A DNA stretch of 42,235 nt from Saccharothrix sp. ST-888. GTDB taxonomy: Bacteria > Actinomycetota > Actinomycetes > Streptomycetales > Streptomycetaceae. A model generated the notes under the pieces. The model was given only the letters and a program-made list of their open reading frames with translations, was not told where the DNA came from and did not search any database. The position numbers were made by a program, and so were the translations under genes. Location: NCBI RefSeq assembly GCF_000955975.1, contig NZ_JYJF01000059.1, forward strand, positions 1 through 42,235, written 5' to 3'. The stretch's first letter is position 1. The number at the start of each line of letters is the position of its first letter. Shown here one piece after another: positions 8,277 through 16,069 of the stretch.

Positions 8277-8445
8277 CTGCCCCACTCTCCCCCCAAGGGC
8301 CGCACCGTCCGCCGGAGCCCGCCCGTTGCCAAGCAGTATGGCCGCAGCTTCGGGCGGCCACACGCGAGTTGCGCGGCTCTTGAGCTTCGACGGACCCCGG
8401 CTCCCCGGCTCCGGCCGGTGTCTGTCGGCGCCCGGTGGCGGCGCC

Positions 8446-8451
8446 TACCAT
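8446..8451 (+). promoter_or_regulatory. -10 hexamer TACCAT for a leaderless nucleosidase transcript
   Basis: TACCAT fits the TANNNT pattern and ends 7 nt before ATG 8459, the spacing expected if transcription begins on that ATG. No good -35 is visible. Support is by spacing only. Confidence 0.4.
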
Positions 8452-8458
8452 GGACCGC

Positions 8459-9034
8459 ATGCGTCTGCTCGGAACGATCACCCCTGACCGCCCGCTGCTC
8501 GTCGTCGCCGTCCAGGAGGAGGCCGTCTACCTCGACGACAGCCTTCCTGTGCTGCTCACCGGCATGGGGAAGATCAACGCGGCTGCCTCGCTGGCCACCG
8601 TGCTGGCCCGGGGCGACCTTCCGGCCGAGATCGTCAACCTGGGTACCGCCGGCGCACTCCGTCCGGGCTGGTCCGGTACCCACCAGGTGGCGCAGGTGAT
8701 CCAGCACGACATTGACACCCCGGTCCTCAAGGCGCTCAGCGGCCGCGTCTACGGCGCACCGATCACCGTCAGCGAGACCGCCGGGCCGACCCTGGCCACC
8801 GGCGACCTGTTCGTCTCCGACCCCGAGGCCCGGGACCGCCTGGCCGAGCGCGCCGACCTGGTCGACATGGAGGGTTACGCACTCGCCACCGTCGCCCAGC
8901 GGGCGGGCGTCCCGATCCGGCTGATCAAGCACGTCAGCGACGAGGCCAACGAGGGCGCCGCCCGCACCTGGCGGGAGTCGGTGGACAGCTGCGCCAAGAT
9001 CCTCGCCGAGTGGGTGCGCACCGAGCTCCTCTGA
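8459..9034 (+). CDS. Nucleosidase of the MTA/SAH nucleosidase (nucleoside phosphorylase) superfamily
   Basis: A 191-residue protein starting at ATG 8459 (MRLLGTI); ATG 8450 and GTG 8435 are in-frame alternatives. It has GMGKINAA near the N-terminus, LGTAGALRPG for the substrate/phosphate loop, then DMEGYALA and HVSDEANEGA, which hold the Glu and Asp used by MTA/SAH nucleosidases for ribose binding and base protonation. The expected activity is cleavage of the N-glycosidic bond of a purine nucleoside such as 5'-methylthioadenosine. At 191 residues it is shorter than typical enterobacterial enzymes (about 230). It stands alone, divergent from glnX, so context does not refine the substrate. Confidence 0.85.
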   Translation: MRLLGTITPDRPLLVVAVQEEAVYLDDSLPVLLTGMGKINAAASLATVLARGDLPAEIVNLGTAGALRPGWSGTHQVAQVIQHDIDTPVLKALSGRVYGAPITVSETAGPTLATGDLFVSDPEARDRLAERADLVDMEGYALATVAQRAGVPIRLIKHVSDEANEGAARTWRESVDSCAKILAEWVRTELL

Positions 9035-9044
9035 CCTGCCCCAG

Positions 9045-9069
9045 CCGGGGGCACCCGGCCGGCCCCCGG
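9045..9069. terminator. GC-rich hairpin after the nucleosidase gene
   Basis: CCGGGGGC (9045-9052) pairs with GCCCCCGG (9062-9069) around a 9-nt loop, 10 nt after the stop codon. No T-run follows. Confidence 0.5.
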
Positions 9070-9163
9070 GGCGCGGGCGGCGTACCGGTTCCTCCGGGCC
9101 CCGCCCCGGCCCGTCGGGAAATCCGATTGCGGTGCCGGCGGGCGGCTGCTGGAGTCGGGGGCA

Positions 9164-9940
9164 ATGGACAGTGAAGCGGTGCTGGCGGTCTTCGACCAGC
9201 AGATGAGGCGGGACGCGGCGGCCGAGAGCCCCGGGGGCGTCGTCGAGCGGGTGGGCGGCGTGGTGCGGCAGGTCGGCGCGGAGCACGAGTGGAACGGCGT
9301 GGTCTGGTCGGACCTGGACGAGGACACCGCCGACGCGGCGATCGCGGCGCAGGTACGGCACTTCACCTCGCGGGGCCTGGAGTTCGAGTGGAAGCTCTAC
9401 TCCCACGACCGTCCCGCCGACCTGGGCGACCGGCTCCGGGCGGCCGGCTTCGTCCCCGAGCCCCCGGAGACGCTGCTGGTGGCCCGGGTGGAGGACCTGC
9501 CCGTCGAGGTCCGACTGCCGGACGGCGTCCGGCTGGTACCGGTGACCGACGAGGCCGGCCTCGACCTGGTGACGGCCGTCCACGAGCAGGTCTTCGGCAC
9601 GGACGGCTCCCGGCTGCGGCAGCGGATGCTCGACCGGCTGACCACGGACCCGGAGTCGCTCTCCGTGGTCCTGGCGATGGCCGGTGAGCAGCCGGTGTGC
9701 GCCGCCCGGCTGGAGTTCAACCCCGGGACCGCGTTCGCCGGCCTCTGGGGCGGGGGGACTCTCCCCGAGTGGCGCGGCCGGGGCATCTACCGGGCCATGG
9801 TGGCCCATCGGGCCCACATCGCCGCCGAGCGCGGCTACCGCTACCTCCAGGTCGACGCCTCCGACCAGAGCAGCCCGATCCTCCGGCGGCTCGGCTTCGC
9901 GGCCCTGAGCACCACCACGCCGTACCTCCACCAGCCGTAG
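9164..9940 (+). CDS. GNAT-family N-acetyltransferase
   Basis: A 258-residue protein from ATG 9164. The C-terminal half is the GNAT fold, with the acetyl-CoA pyrophosphate loop in LPEWRGRGIYRAMV (R/Q-x-x-G-x-G/A type) and the following helix. The N-terminal half (about 1-125) looks like a degenerate second GNAT-like module with few motifs. GNAT enzymes move the acetyl group of acetyl-CoA to an amine; the acceptor is not evident. The C-terminus VDASDQSSPILRRLGF is typical of the family. It is convergent with the isochorismatase gene. Monocistronic transcription seems likely. Confidence 0.88.
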   Translation: MDSEAVLAVFDQQMRRDAAAESPGGVVERVGGVVRQVGAEHEWNGVVWSDLDEDTADAAIAAQVRHFTSRGLEFEWKLYSHDRPADLGDRLRAAGFVPEPPETLLVARVEDLPVEVRLPDGVRLVPVTDEAGLDLVTAVHEQVFGTDGSRLRQRMLDRLTTDPESLSVVLAMAGEQPVCAARLEFNPGTAFAGLWGGGTLPEWRGRGIYRAMVAHRAHIAAERGYRYLQVDASDQSSPILRRLGFAALSTTTPYLHQP

Positions 9941-9981
9941 CGCCTGGCCCGGTCGACCGGCCGTAGCGCCCGGCCCGGCCG
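9935..9981. repeat. Imperfect 21-bp direct repeat spanning the GNAT stop codon
   Basis: The segment at 9935-9955 (CCGTAGCGCCTGGCCCGGTCG) recurs at 9961-9981 with two C/T changes. The first copy holds the TAG stop of the GNAT gene. A 12-bp palindrome, CCGGTCGACCGG (9949-9960), lies inside. It may be a local slippage duplication in the intergenic tail. Confidence 0.65.
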
Positions 9982-10006
9982 GGGCGGCCGCCGCACCGCA
10001 GCCGTG

Positions 10007-10606
10007 CTACCCGAGCGCACCCGCCGCCAGGACGGCATCGGTGGTGACCACCTTGGCGAACCGCATGGTGTGCAGCGCCGCAGCGGTGGCACGGGCGAGT
10101 TCGGCGGCGGGGATCGACTCGCCGTCCGGGCCCGCCATGTCGAAGGTGTGCATCGCGTCGATCGGGAAGATCACGTCGTAGCCGAGGTTGCCGCCCATCC
10201 GCGCGGTGGTCTCGTTGCAGGCGTTGGTCATGATGCCGACCGTCACCAGCTGGGTGGCGCCCCGCTCCTGGAGCCAGGCGTGCAGGTCGGGGGTGCCGTA
10301 GAAGGTGCTGTTGACGGTCTTGGTGATGTGGAGGTCGGCCTTGGCGGCGGCCACGAAGGGCTTGAGCTCGTAGCCGGGGGTACCGGGCTCCAGCGGACCG
10401 GCCGCCGACTGGTGCTGCGCCACCACGACGGGGCGGCCGGTGGTCTGCCAGAGGTCCAGCAGCTCGGCGATCCGCTGCTCGGCTGCGGGGTTGTCCCGGG
10501 GCCCGAAGTGGTCGTACCGCTCGAAGCCCTGCTGGACGTCGATCACGATCAGGACTGCGTCGTCGGCGAGGTGGAGCGGTGCGTCGAAGGCTGCGGTGTT
10601 CGTCAT
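10007..10606 (-). CDS. Isochorismatase-family cysteine hydrolase
   Basis: A 199-residue protein from ATG 10606. The family triad is complete: D23 in VLIVIDVQQGF, K96 in HITKTVNSTFYGT and C130 in GIMTNACNETTARM, the last in the usual cis-peptide loop. Members hydrolyse isochorismate, nicotinamide, N-carbamoyl compounds or related amides. None of the siderophore/phenazine genes that would argue for isochorismate is nearby, so the substrate is open. It is divergent from the GlxA-type regulator gene, with 71 nt between starts. Regulators of that family often control an adjacent catabolic gene, so the regulator may govern this hydrolase. Confidence 0.9.
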   Translation of the reverse strand: MTNTAAFDAPLHLADDAVLIVIDVQQGFERYDHFGPRDNPAAEQRIAELLDLWQTTGRPVVVAQHQSAAGPLEPGTPGYELKPFVAAAKADLHITKTVNSTFYGTPDLHAWLQERGATQLVTVGIMTNACNETTARMGGNLGYDVIFPIDAMHTFDMAGPDGESIPAAELARATAAALHTMRFAKVVTTDAVLAAGALG

Positions 10607-10665
10607 GGCTCCATCCTGTGGCCGGGCCTGGAGCCGCGGTGAGTGGCGGGACTGCCGGTGATCGA

Positions 10666-10671
10666 TAGATT
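10666..10671 (+). promoter_or_regulatory. -10 hexamer TAGATT for a leaderless araC-type transcript
   Basis: TAGATT fits TANNNT and is separated by 6 nt from ATG 10678, so the start codon would be the first transcribed codon. No Shine-Dalgarno sequence precedes the ATG, which agrees. Confidence 0.5.
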
Positions 10672-10677
10672 TCCGCC

Positions 10678-11679
10678 ATGAGTACTGCTGCCGGTCCCGC
10701 CGCAGGTGTCCCCGCCATGCGTACGGTGGGGTGCCTGCTCTTCGACGGTGTACGGGCCTTCGACTACGCCGTGATCGGCGAGGTCTGGGCGAACCGGGCC
10801 GGCCGGCCCGGCGTGCCCGCCTTCGACCTGCGGGTCTGCGGGCCGGCGGGCGCACGGGTCCGGCTCGGCGGTGGACTGGAACGGCTGCCCGACCACGGGC
10901 TCGCCGCGCTCGCCGGATGCGATCTGGTACTGGTGCCCGGAGTCGAGGATCCGGCCGCCGCGCGGGCCCCCGAGATCCTGGACGCACTGCGCGCCGTGCA
11001 CGCGCGCGGCGTGCCGATCGCCTCGCTCTGCGCCGGGGCCTTCGTCCTCGCCGAGGCCGGCCTGCTGGACGGCCGGCGCGCCACCACCCACTGGGCGCTG
11101 GCCCCCGAACTGGCCCGCCGCCACCCCGCCGTGGAGGTGGATCCCGAGGTGCTGTTCACCGGTGACGGCGAGCTCTGGACCTCCGCCGGGGTCGCCGCCG
11201 GGATCGACCTCTGCCTGCACCTGGTCCGCTCGGCCCACGGGCAGCAGGCGGCGGCGACGATCGCCCGCGCGATGGTCACCGCGCCGTTCCGGGCCGGCGG
11301 GCAGGCGCAGTTCATCCCCTCGCCCGTACCCGGGGCCGCCCTGGCGGACGACCCGCTGGGGGCGGTCCGTGCCACGGTACTCGGTGCGCTCGGAGTGCCG
11401 TGGACGGTCGGACGGTTGGCGAAGCTGGCGACCATGTCCGAGCGCTCCTTCGCCCGGCACTTCACCGCCGCGACCGGGATCCCGCCGCTGCGCTGGCTGC
11501 TGGAGCAGCGGGTCCTGGCCGCCCAGCGCCTGCTGGAGGAGACCGACCTGCCGGTGGACGAGATCGCCACCCGCTGCGGTTTCGGCTCGGCGGTCTCGCT
11601 CCGCCCCGCCTTCGTCCGCCGGATCGGTGTCGCACCCCGCGACTACCGCCGTACCTTCCGCGGGCGGGACGCCGGTTGA
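10678..11679 (+). CDS. GlxA-family transcriptional regulator (DJ-1/PfpI domain plus AraC HTH)
   Basis: A 333-residue regulator. The first ~200 residues are a DJ-1/PfpI-like class I amidotransferase fold with nucleophile-elbow motif SLCAGAFVLAEAGLL (C118). Residues about 225-325 are the AraC/XylS DNA-binding domain with two helix-turn-helix units: WTVGRLAKLATMSERSFAR, then EIATRCGFGSAVSLRPAF, and the family ending RRIGVAPRDYRRTF. The N-terminal domain normally senses a small ligand rather than acting as an enzyme. Start 10678 is favoured by the leaderless -10; ATG 10717 is the alternative. Its likely target is the divergent isochorismatase-family gene. Confidence 0.9.
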   Translation: MSTAAGPAAGVPAMRTVGCLLFDGVRAFDYAVIGEVWANRAGRPGVPAFDLRVCGPAGARVRLGGGLERLPDHGLAALAGCDLVLVPGVEDPAAARAPEILDALRAVHARGVPIASLCAGAFVLAEAGLLDGRRATTHWALAPELARRHPAVEVDPEVLFTGDGELWTSAGVAAGIDLCLHLVRSAHGQQAAATIARAMVTAPFRAGGQAQFIPSPVPGAALADDPLGAVRATVLGALGVPWTVGRLAKLATMSERSFARHFTAATGIPPLRWLLEQRVLAAQRLLEETDLPVDEIATRCGFGSAVSLRPAFVRRIGVAPRDYRRTFRGRDAG

Positions 11680-11682
11680 GCC

Positions 11683-11717
11683 CCCGGTCGCCCCGAGGCA
11701 CGCTCGGGGCGACCGGG
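11683..11717. terminator. Perfect 15-bp bidirectional terminator hairpin
   Basis: CCCGGTCGCCCCGAG (11683-11697) and CTCGGGGCGACCGGG (11703-11717) pair fully around a GCACG loop. It starts 4 nt after the regulator stop and sits between convergent genes, so it can serve both the regulator and the sugar operon arriving from the right. Confidence 0.8.
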
Positions 11718-11789
11718 ATACCCCCGGGGGCGCGGGGCGGGCTCTTCCGATCGCCCGAGACCCGAGTGCCCGACCGCCCGAGGCGGCGC

Positions 11790-12854
11790 TCAGGCGAGGC
11801 CGGCGGCGCAGGCGGCGATCGGCTGCCGGGCGGCGTAGGCGGTGCGGAGGCGGCGCTGGGCTGCCGGGCCGCCGCCCAGGCCGGTGGCGGCGAGGTGGTC
11901 GAGGCCGAGCAGGGCGGAGCCGAGGACGGGCGGGGCGACCACGATCCGGGGCTCGGCCAGCGGGGCGGCGGCGGCCAGCCTGACGGTCAGGTTGTCGATC
12001 AGGAGCGGGTGCCGGGCGGCCAGCACCCCGCCGCCGAGCACCACCGGCGTCGCCTCGCCCAGCAGTTCCAGCCGGGTGAGGGCGACCACCGCGAGCCCGG
12101 CGATCTCGGCGGCCTGGCGGTCGATCAGGCCGAGCGCGATGGCATCCCCCGTCTCCGCGACCGCGAACAGCACCCGGGAGAGCTCGTGCAGCCGGATCCG
12201 TTCCAGCTGCCCGAGGTGGATCGCCTCCGCGACCGCGGTCGCGCTGGGCAGCCCGAAGTGGGCGGCGATGGCGGGGGCCAGTGCGGTGGCGGGCCCGCGC
12301 CCGTCCTCGGCGCGGGCGGCGTGCCACATCGACTCGGCGGCCAGCCCGCCGCCCCCGCCCCAGTCGCCGGTGAGCAGGCCGAGGGCCGGGAAGCGCGCGG
12401 TGCGGCCGTCGGGCAGCAGTCCGACGCAGTTGATGCCGGCGCCGCAGACCACCGCGACTCCGCGCGGCCCGTCGGTCCCGGCCCGCAGCAGCCCGAAGGT
12501 GTCGTTGGCGACGGCGCTGCTCAGCCCCCACGGCTGAGCAGCGAGCGCGGCCTGGAGCTGCTGCTCCTCGACGGGCAGGTCGGCGTTGGCCAGGCAGGCG
12601 CTGACCCTGGTGGTGAGAGGCCCGTCGGCGACTCTGAGGCCCGCCTCGGCTGCTGCTGCCCCGACCAGCGGGGCCAGCCCGGCGATGGCCTTCTCGGCGC
12701 CGTCCAGTTGCGGCTGGAAGCCGCCGCCCCGCGCCGTTCCGAGCACTGTGCCGTCGGCGCCGACCAGGGCGACGTCGGTCTTGCTGTTGCCGGCGTCGAT
12801 GGCGAGCACGCCGTGGAGTTGCGCAGTCTGCTGCTGGTCCATCGGTCGGTCCAT
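11790..12854 (-). CDS. BadF/BadG-type sugar kinase (N-acetylglucosamine kinase-like)
   Basis: A 354-residue ASKHA-fold kinase from ATG 12854 (a second ATG at 12842). The phosphate-1 loop is LAIDAGNSKTDVALV; then come CGAGINCVG and the phosphate-2 region TGDWGGGGGLAAE, all typical of the BcrAD/BadF/BadG ATPase family that includes eukaryotic-type N-acetylglucosamine kinase. The expected reaction is ATP-dependent phosphorylation of a sugar or amino sugar in the cytoplasm. It is the last gene of the importer operon, directly after the GH4 phosphoglycosidase. No PTS component is present, so this kinase is the obvious source of the phosphate that GH4 enzymes of this type need. Whether it acts on the disaccharide or only on the released monosaccharide cannot be told from sequence. 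Confidence 0.85.
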   Translation of the reverse strand: MDRPMDQQQTAQLHGVLAIDAGNSKTDVALVGADGTVLGTARGGGFQPQLDGAEKAIAGLAPLVGAAAAEAGLRVADGPLTTRVSACLANADLPVEEQQLQAALAAQPWGLSSAVANDTFGLLRAGTDGPRGVAVVCGAGINCVGLLPDGRTARFPALGLLTGDWGGGGGLAAESMWHAARAEDGRGPATALAPAIAAHFGLPSATAVAEAIHLGQLERIRLHELSRVLFAVAETGDAIALGLIDRQAAEIAGLAVVALTRLELLGEATPVVLGGGVLAARHPLLIDNLTVRLAAAAPLAEPRIVVAPPVLGSALLGLDHLAATGLGGGPAAQRRLRTAYAARQPIAACAAGLA

Positions 12855-12871
12855 CAGTCCTCGCTGGTAGG

Positions 12872-12899
12872 TCCCCCCGGCCCGGTCGGGCCGGGGGGA
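12872..12899. terminator. Perfect 13-bp hairpin between the GH4 and kinase genes
   Basis: TCCCCCCGGCCCG (12872-12884) pairs with CGGGCCGGGGGGA (12887-12899) with a nominal 2-nt loop. It lies inside the 67-nt gap of one operon, so an attenuator or RNA-stability role that lowers kinase expression is likelier than full termination. Confidence 0.6.
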
Positions 12900-12921
12900 G
12901 TCGGTGTCGGCCGGGACCGGC

Positions 12922-14208
12922 TCAGGCCCAGCTCAGGTGGGTGCGGTTGTGGGCCAGCAGCCGGTCGGTCAGCCGGTCGGCGAGGTCCAGCTGGCCGACC
13001 AGCGGGTGGGCCAGCAGGGCGTCGAACACCCGGTGGCGGCCGCCCTTGAGAGCGGCTTCCAGGGCGAGCTGCTCGTACGCCGTGACGGAGGCGATCAGCC
13101 CCGCGTACAGCGGTTCGACGGGGCGCTGCGGCAGCGGTCGTACGCCCTGGGCGTCCACCTCGGCGGGGACCTCGATCACCGCGTCGTCGGGGAGGAAGGG
13201 CAGGACGCCGTCGTTGCGGGTGTTGACCACCTGGACGTCGGTGCCGCCGCCGGTGCCGAGCAGGGCGCCGATCAGCTGGACGGCGGCCTCGGAGTAGAAC
13301 GCGCCGCCGCGCCGGCCGAGCAGCTCGGGCTTGGTGTCCAGCGCCGGGTCGGCGTACATCCGGAGCAACTGCCGTTCGATCTCGGCGACTTCGGCCGCCC
13401 GTGAGCCCTTGACCCGGAGCTCCTCGACCACCGCGTCGTGCTGGTAGAAGTAGCGCAGGTAGTACGAGGGCACCACGCCGAGGCGGCGGATCACCGGGAG
13501 CGGCAGGCGCAGGTCCTCGGCGATGGACTCGCCGAAGCCGTCCAGGAGTTCGGGCAGCACCTCGCGCCCGGTGGTCGCGCCCGGGGCGTCCAGCAGGGTG
13601 ACGCCGCGCTCCCAGGTGAGGTGGTTGAGGCCGACGTGGTCGAGCCGGATCAGTTCGGGCGCGACGCCGAGGTGGGCGGCGAACTTGCGCTGGAAGCCGA
13701 TGGCGACGTTGCAGAGCCCGACGGCCTTGTGCCCGGCGTTCTGCAGGGCGCGGGTGACGATGCCGACCGGGTTGGTGAAGTCGACGATCCAGGCGTCCGG
13801 GTTGGTGCGGCGGACCTGTTCGGCGATGTCCAGGACCACGGGCACGGTCCGCAGCGCCTTCGCCAGACCGCCCGCGCCGGTGGTCTCCTGGCCGACGCAG
13901 CCGCACTCCAGCGGCCAGGTCTCGTCCTCGTTCCGGGCGGCCTGCCCGCCGACCCGCAGCTGGAGCAGGACGGCGTCCGCCCCGGCGACTCCGGCCGTCA
14001 CGTCGGTGGTCGTGGTCACCGTCGCGCCGTGCCCCTGCCGGGCGAAGAGCCGGCGGGCCAGGCCGCCGATCAGCTCCAGCCGGTCGGCGGCGGGGTCGAC
14101 CAGCACCAGCTCGGCGACCGGCAGGGTGTCGCGGAGCCGGGCGAAGCCGTCGACCAGCTCCGGCGTGTAGGTCGAACCGCCGCCCACGATGGCCAGTTTG
14201 AGAGACAT
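12922..14208 (-). CDS. GH4-family 6-phospho-beta-glucosidase
   Basis: A 428-residue enzyme; its ATG (14206-14208) overlaps the upstream permease stop by one base (TGATG), implying coupled translation. The NAD-binding loop is VGGGSTYTPELVDGFARL. Further GH4 marks are the acidic CGCVGQETTGAGG, DFTNPVGIVTRAL, the metal-binding cysteine region GLCNVAIGFQRKF and the metal-binding histidine in DHVGLNHLTW. GH4 enzymes cleave glycosides by an NAD+- and Mn2+-dependent oxidation-elimination rather than ordinary hydrolysis, and this subgroup uses 6-phosphorylated beta-glucosides. The companion importer is ABC type, so the substrate must be phosphorylated after entry, presumably by the adjacent kinase. 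Cellobiose- or chitobiose-type sugars are possible substrates. Confidence 0.92.
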   Translation of the reverse strand: MSLKLAIVGGGSTYTPELVDGFARLRDTLPVAELVLVDPAADRLELIGGLARRLFARQGHGATVTTTTDVTAGVAGADAVLLQLRVGGQAARNEDETWPLECGCVGQETTGAGGLAKALRTVPVVLDIAEQVRRTNPDAWIVDFTNPVGIVTRALQNAGHKAVGLCNVAIGFQRKFAAHLGVAPELIRLDHVGLNHLTWERGVTLLDAPGATTGREVLPELLDGFGESIAEDLRLPLPVIRRLGVVPSYYLRYFYQHDAVVEELRVKGSRAAEVAEIERQLLRMYADPALDTKPELLGRRGGAFYSEAAVQLIGALLGTGGGTDVQVVNTRNDGVLPFLPDDAVIEVPAEVDAQGVRPLPQRPVEPLYAGLIASVTAYEQLALEAALKGGRHRVFDALLAHPLVGQLDLADRLTDRLLAHNRTHLSWA

Positions 14209-15107
14209 CAGCCCTTGACCCCTGTCAGTGTCACGCCTTCGATGAAGGCTTTCTGAGCGAAGAAGAACAGCACGATCACCGGTGCCATCACGAGCAGCGT
14301 GGCGGCCATGGTGAGGTTCCAGTCGGTGTGGTGGGCGCCCTTGAAGGACTCCAGCCCGTAACTGAGCGTCCAGGCCCCCTCGTTCTCGCTGGCGTAGATC
14401 TGCGGGCCGAAGTAGTCGTTCCAGCAGTAGAAGAACTGGAACAGCGCGACCGCCGCGACGGCCGGCCTGGCCATCGGCAGGATCACCCGCAGCAGGGTGC
14501 GGAGTTCACCGCAGCCGTCGATCCTGGCGGCCTCCACGTACTCCTTCGGGATGGTCAGCAGGAACTGCCGCAGCAGGAAGATGGAGAAGGCGTCGCCGAA
14601 CGCCATCGGGATGATCAACGGCCAGAGCGAGCCGGTGAGATGGAGCTGTTTGGCCCAGAACAGGTACATCGGGATGACGGTGACCTGCGGCGGCAGCATC
14701 ATCATCGAGATCACCGCCATCAGGGCCAGGTTGCGGCCCCGGAAGCGGAACTTGGCCAGCGCGTAGGCCACCGGGAGGCTGGAGACGATGGTCAGCAGGG
14801 TGCCGAGGCCGGCGTAGAGGAGGGTGTTGCGCCACCAGCCGAGGAAGCCGGGGGTCTGCCAGACCTTCAGGTAGTTGCCCCACTGCCACTGGTGCGGCCA
14901 CAGGTCGCCGGTGAGCGCCTGGCGGTCCGACATCACCGAGGTGAGGAAGACGAAGACGAACGGCAGCAGGAAGAACAGGGCTGCCGCGACGGCCACGGAG
15001 TGGACGGCCACCCAGTGCAGCACGGCCCTGCGGCGGGCCGCCCCGGCGGCGGCGGTGGTGGTGGAGGGTGAGGCCGTCGTGGGCCGGGTCATGGTGGTCA
15101 CGGTCAT
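14208..15107 (-). CDS. CUT1 sugar ABC transporter permease (MalG-like)
   Basis: A 299-residue inner-membrane protein with six predicted helices. The EAA loop that docks the ATPase reads EYVEAARIDGCGELRTLLRVILP, the classic EAA---G motif. The N-terminal ~28 residues are a Thr/Ala-rich cytoplasmic lead. ATG 15107 is one base from the previous permease stop, and its own stop overlaps the GH4 start. The C-terminal EGVTLTGVKG is typical of MalG-type subunits. It forms the channel with the partner permease for the bound sugar. The ATPase is missing from the operon. Confidence 0.93.
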   Translation of the reverse strand: MTVTTMTRPTTASPSTTTAAAGAARRRAVLHWVAVHSVAVAAALFFLLPFVFVFLTSVMSDRQALTGDLWPHQWQWGNYLKVWQTPGFLGWWRNTLLYAGLGTLLTIVSSLPVAYALAKFRFRGRNLALMAVISMMMLPPQVTVIPMYLFWAKQLHLTGSLWPLIIPMAFGDAFSIFLLRQFLLTIPKEYVEAARIDGCGELRTLLRVILPMARPAVAAVALFQFFYCWNDYFGPQIYASENEGAWTLSYGLESFKGAHHTDWNLTMAATLLVMAPVIVLFFFAQKAFIEGVTLTGVKG

Positions 15108-15108
15108 C

Positions 15109-16068
15109 TCAGTCCTCGCTCGACAGGAAGCCGCTTCGGCGCCGCAGCAGCAGTGAGGTGACGGCCATCGAGATGGCGAACAGGACCAGCGCGGCCACGC
15201 AGGCCGAGCCGGTGTCGAAACGCTGGAAGCCGAGGTTGTAGACCATCTGCGGCAGCGTCCAGGTGGAGCCGTGCGGGTAGCCGGGCTCGAACTGCTGGCC
15301 CGAGCCGCCGATCACGCCGCTGGCGACCTTCCCGGCGACGATCGCCTGGGTGTAGTACTGCATGGTCTGGATCACCCCGGTGACCACCGCGAACATCACG
15401 ATCGGCGAGATGTTCGGGTAGGTCACGTAGCGGAACTTCTGCCAGGGGCCCGCGCCGTCCAGCTCGGCGGCCTCGTACTGCTCCTTCGGTACGTCCAGCA
15501 GTGCCGCCATGAAGATCACCATCAGGTCGCCGATGCCCCACATCGCCAGCATGGTGAGGGCCGGCTTGGACCAGGACGGGTCGGTGAACCAGCCGGGCTG
15601 CGGCAGCCCGAGGTCGCCGAGCAGGTGGTTGACCGGTCCGGTGCCGGGGTTGAGCAGGAAGGCGAAGGCCATCGTGGCGGCCACCGGCGGCGCCAGGTAC
15701 GGGAGGTAGAAGGCGGTCCGGAAGAAGCCGACGCCGGTCTTCAGCTTGGTGATCAGCAGGCCGATGCCGAGGCCGAAGGCGACCCGCAGGGCGACCATCA
15801 CGACCACCAGCCAGAGGGTGTTGCGCAGCCCCTGCCAGAAGAAGGGGTAGTGGTTGAAGACGTAGTCCCAGTTCTTCAGGCCGTTGAAGGTCGGGGCGGT
15901 GAAGCCGTCGTACCGCATGAAGGAGAAGTAGACGGTGGAGATCAGCGGGTAGGCGAAGAAGAAGCCGAAGCCGATCAGCCAGGGGGAGAGGAAGGCCAGG
16001 GTCCGGGCGGTCTCCCGGCGGTGCTTGCGCTTCAGCGCCGCAGGGACGGCCGTGCTGCCGACTGCCAC
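15109..16068 (-). CDS. CUT1 sugar ABC transporter permease (MalF-like)
   Basis: A 319-residue permease using GTG 16068, which starts one base after the binding-protein stop. The open frame extends further upstream, but that part overlaps the binding-protein gene in another frame and is not protein-like. The first helix is in ARTLAFLSPWLIGFGFFFAYP, and the EAA loop is EQYEAAELDGAGPWQKFRYVTYP. It pairs with the downstream MalG-like subunit. Tight spacing throughout shows one transcript. Confidence 0.92.
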   Translation of the reverse strand: MAVGSTAVPAALKRKHRRETARTLAFLSPWLIGFGFFFAYPLISTVYFSFMRYDGFTAPTFNGLKNWDYVFNHYPFFWQGLRNTLWLVVVMVALRVAFGLGIGLLITKLKTGVGFFRTAFYLPYLAPPVAATMAFAFLLNPGTGPVNHLLGDLGLPQPGWFTDPSWSKPALTMLAMWGIGDLMVIFMAALLDVPKEQYEAAELDGAGPWQKFRYVTYPNISPIVMFAVVTGVIQTMQYYTQAIVAGKVASGVIGGSGQQFEPGYPHGSTWTLPQMVYNLGFQRFDTGSACVAALVLFAISMAVTSLLLRRRSGFLSSED

Positions 16069-16069
16069 G

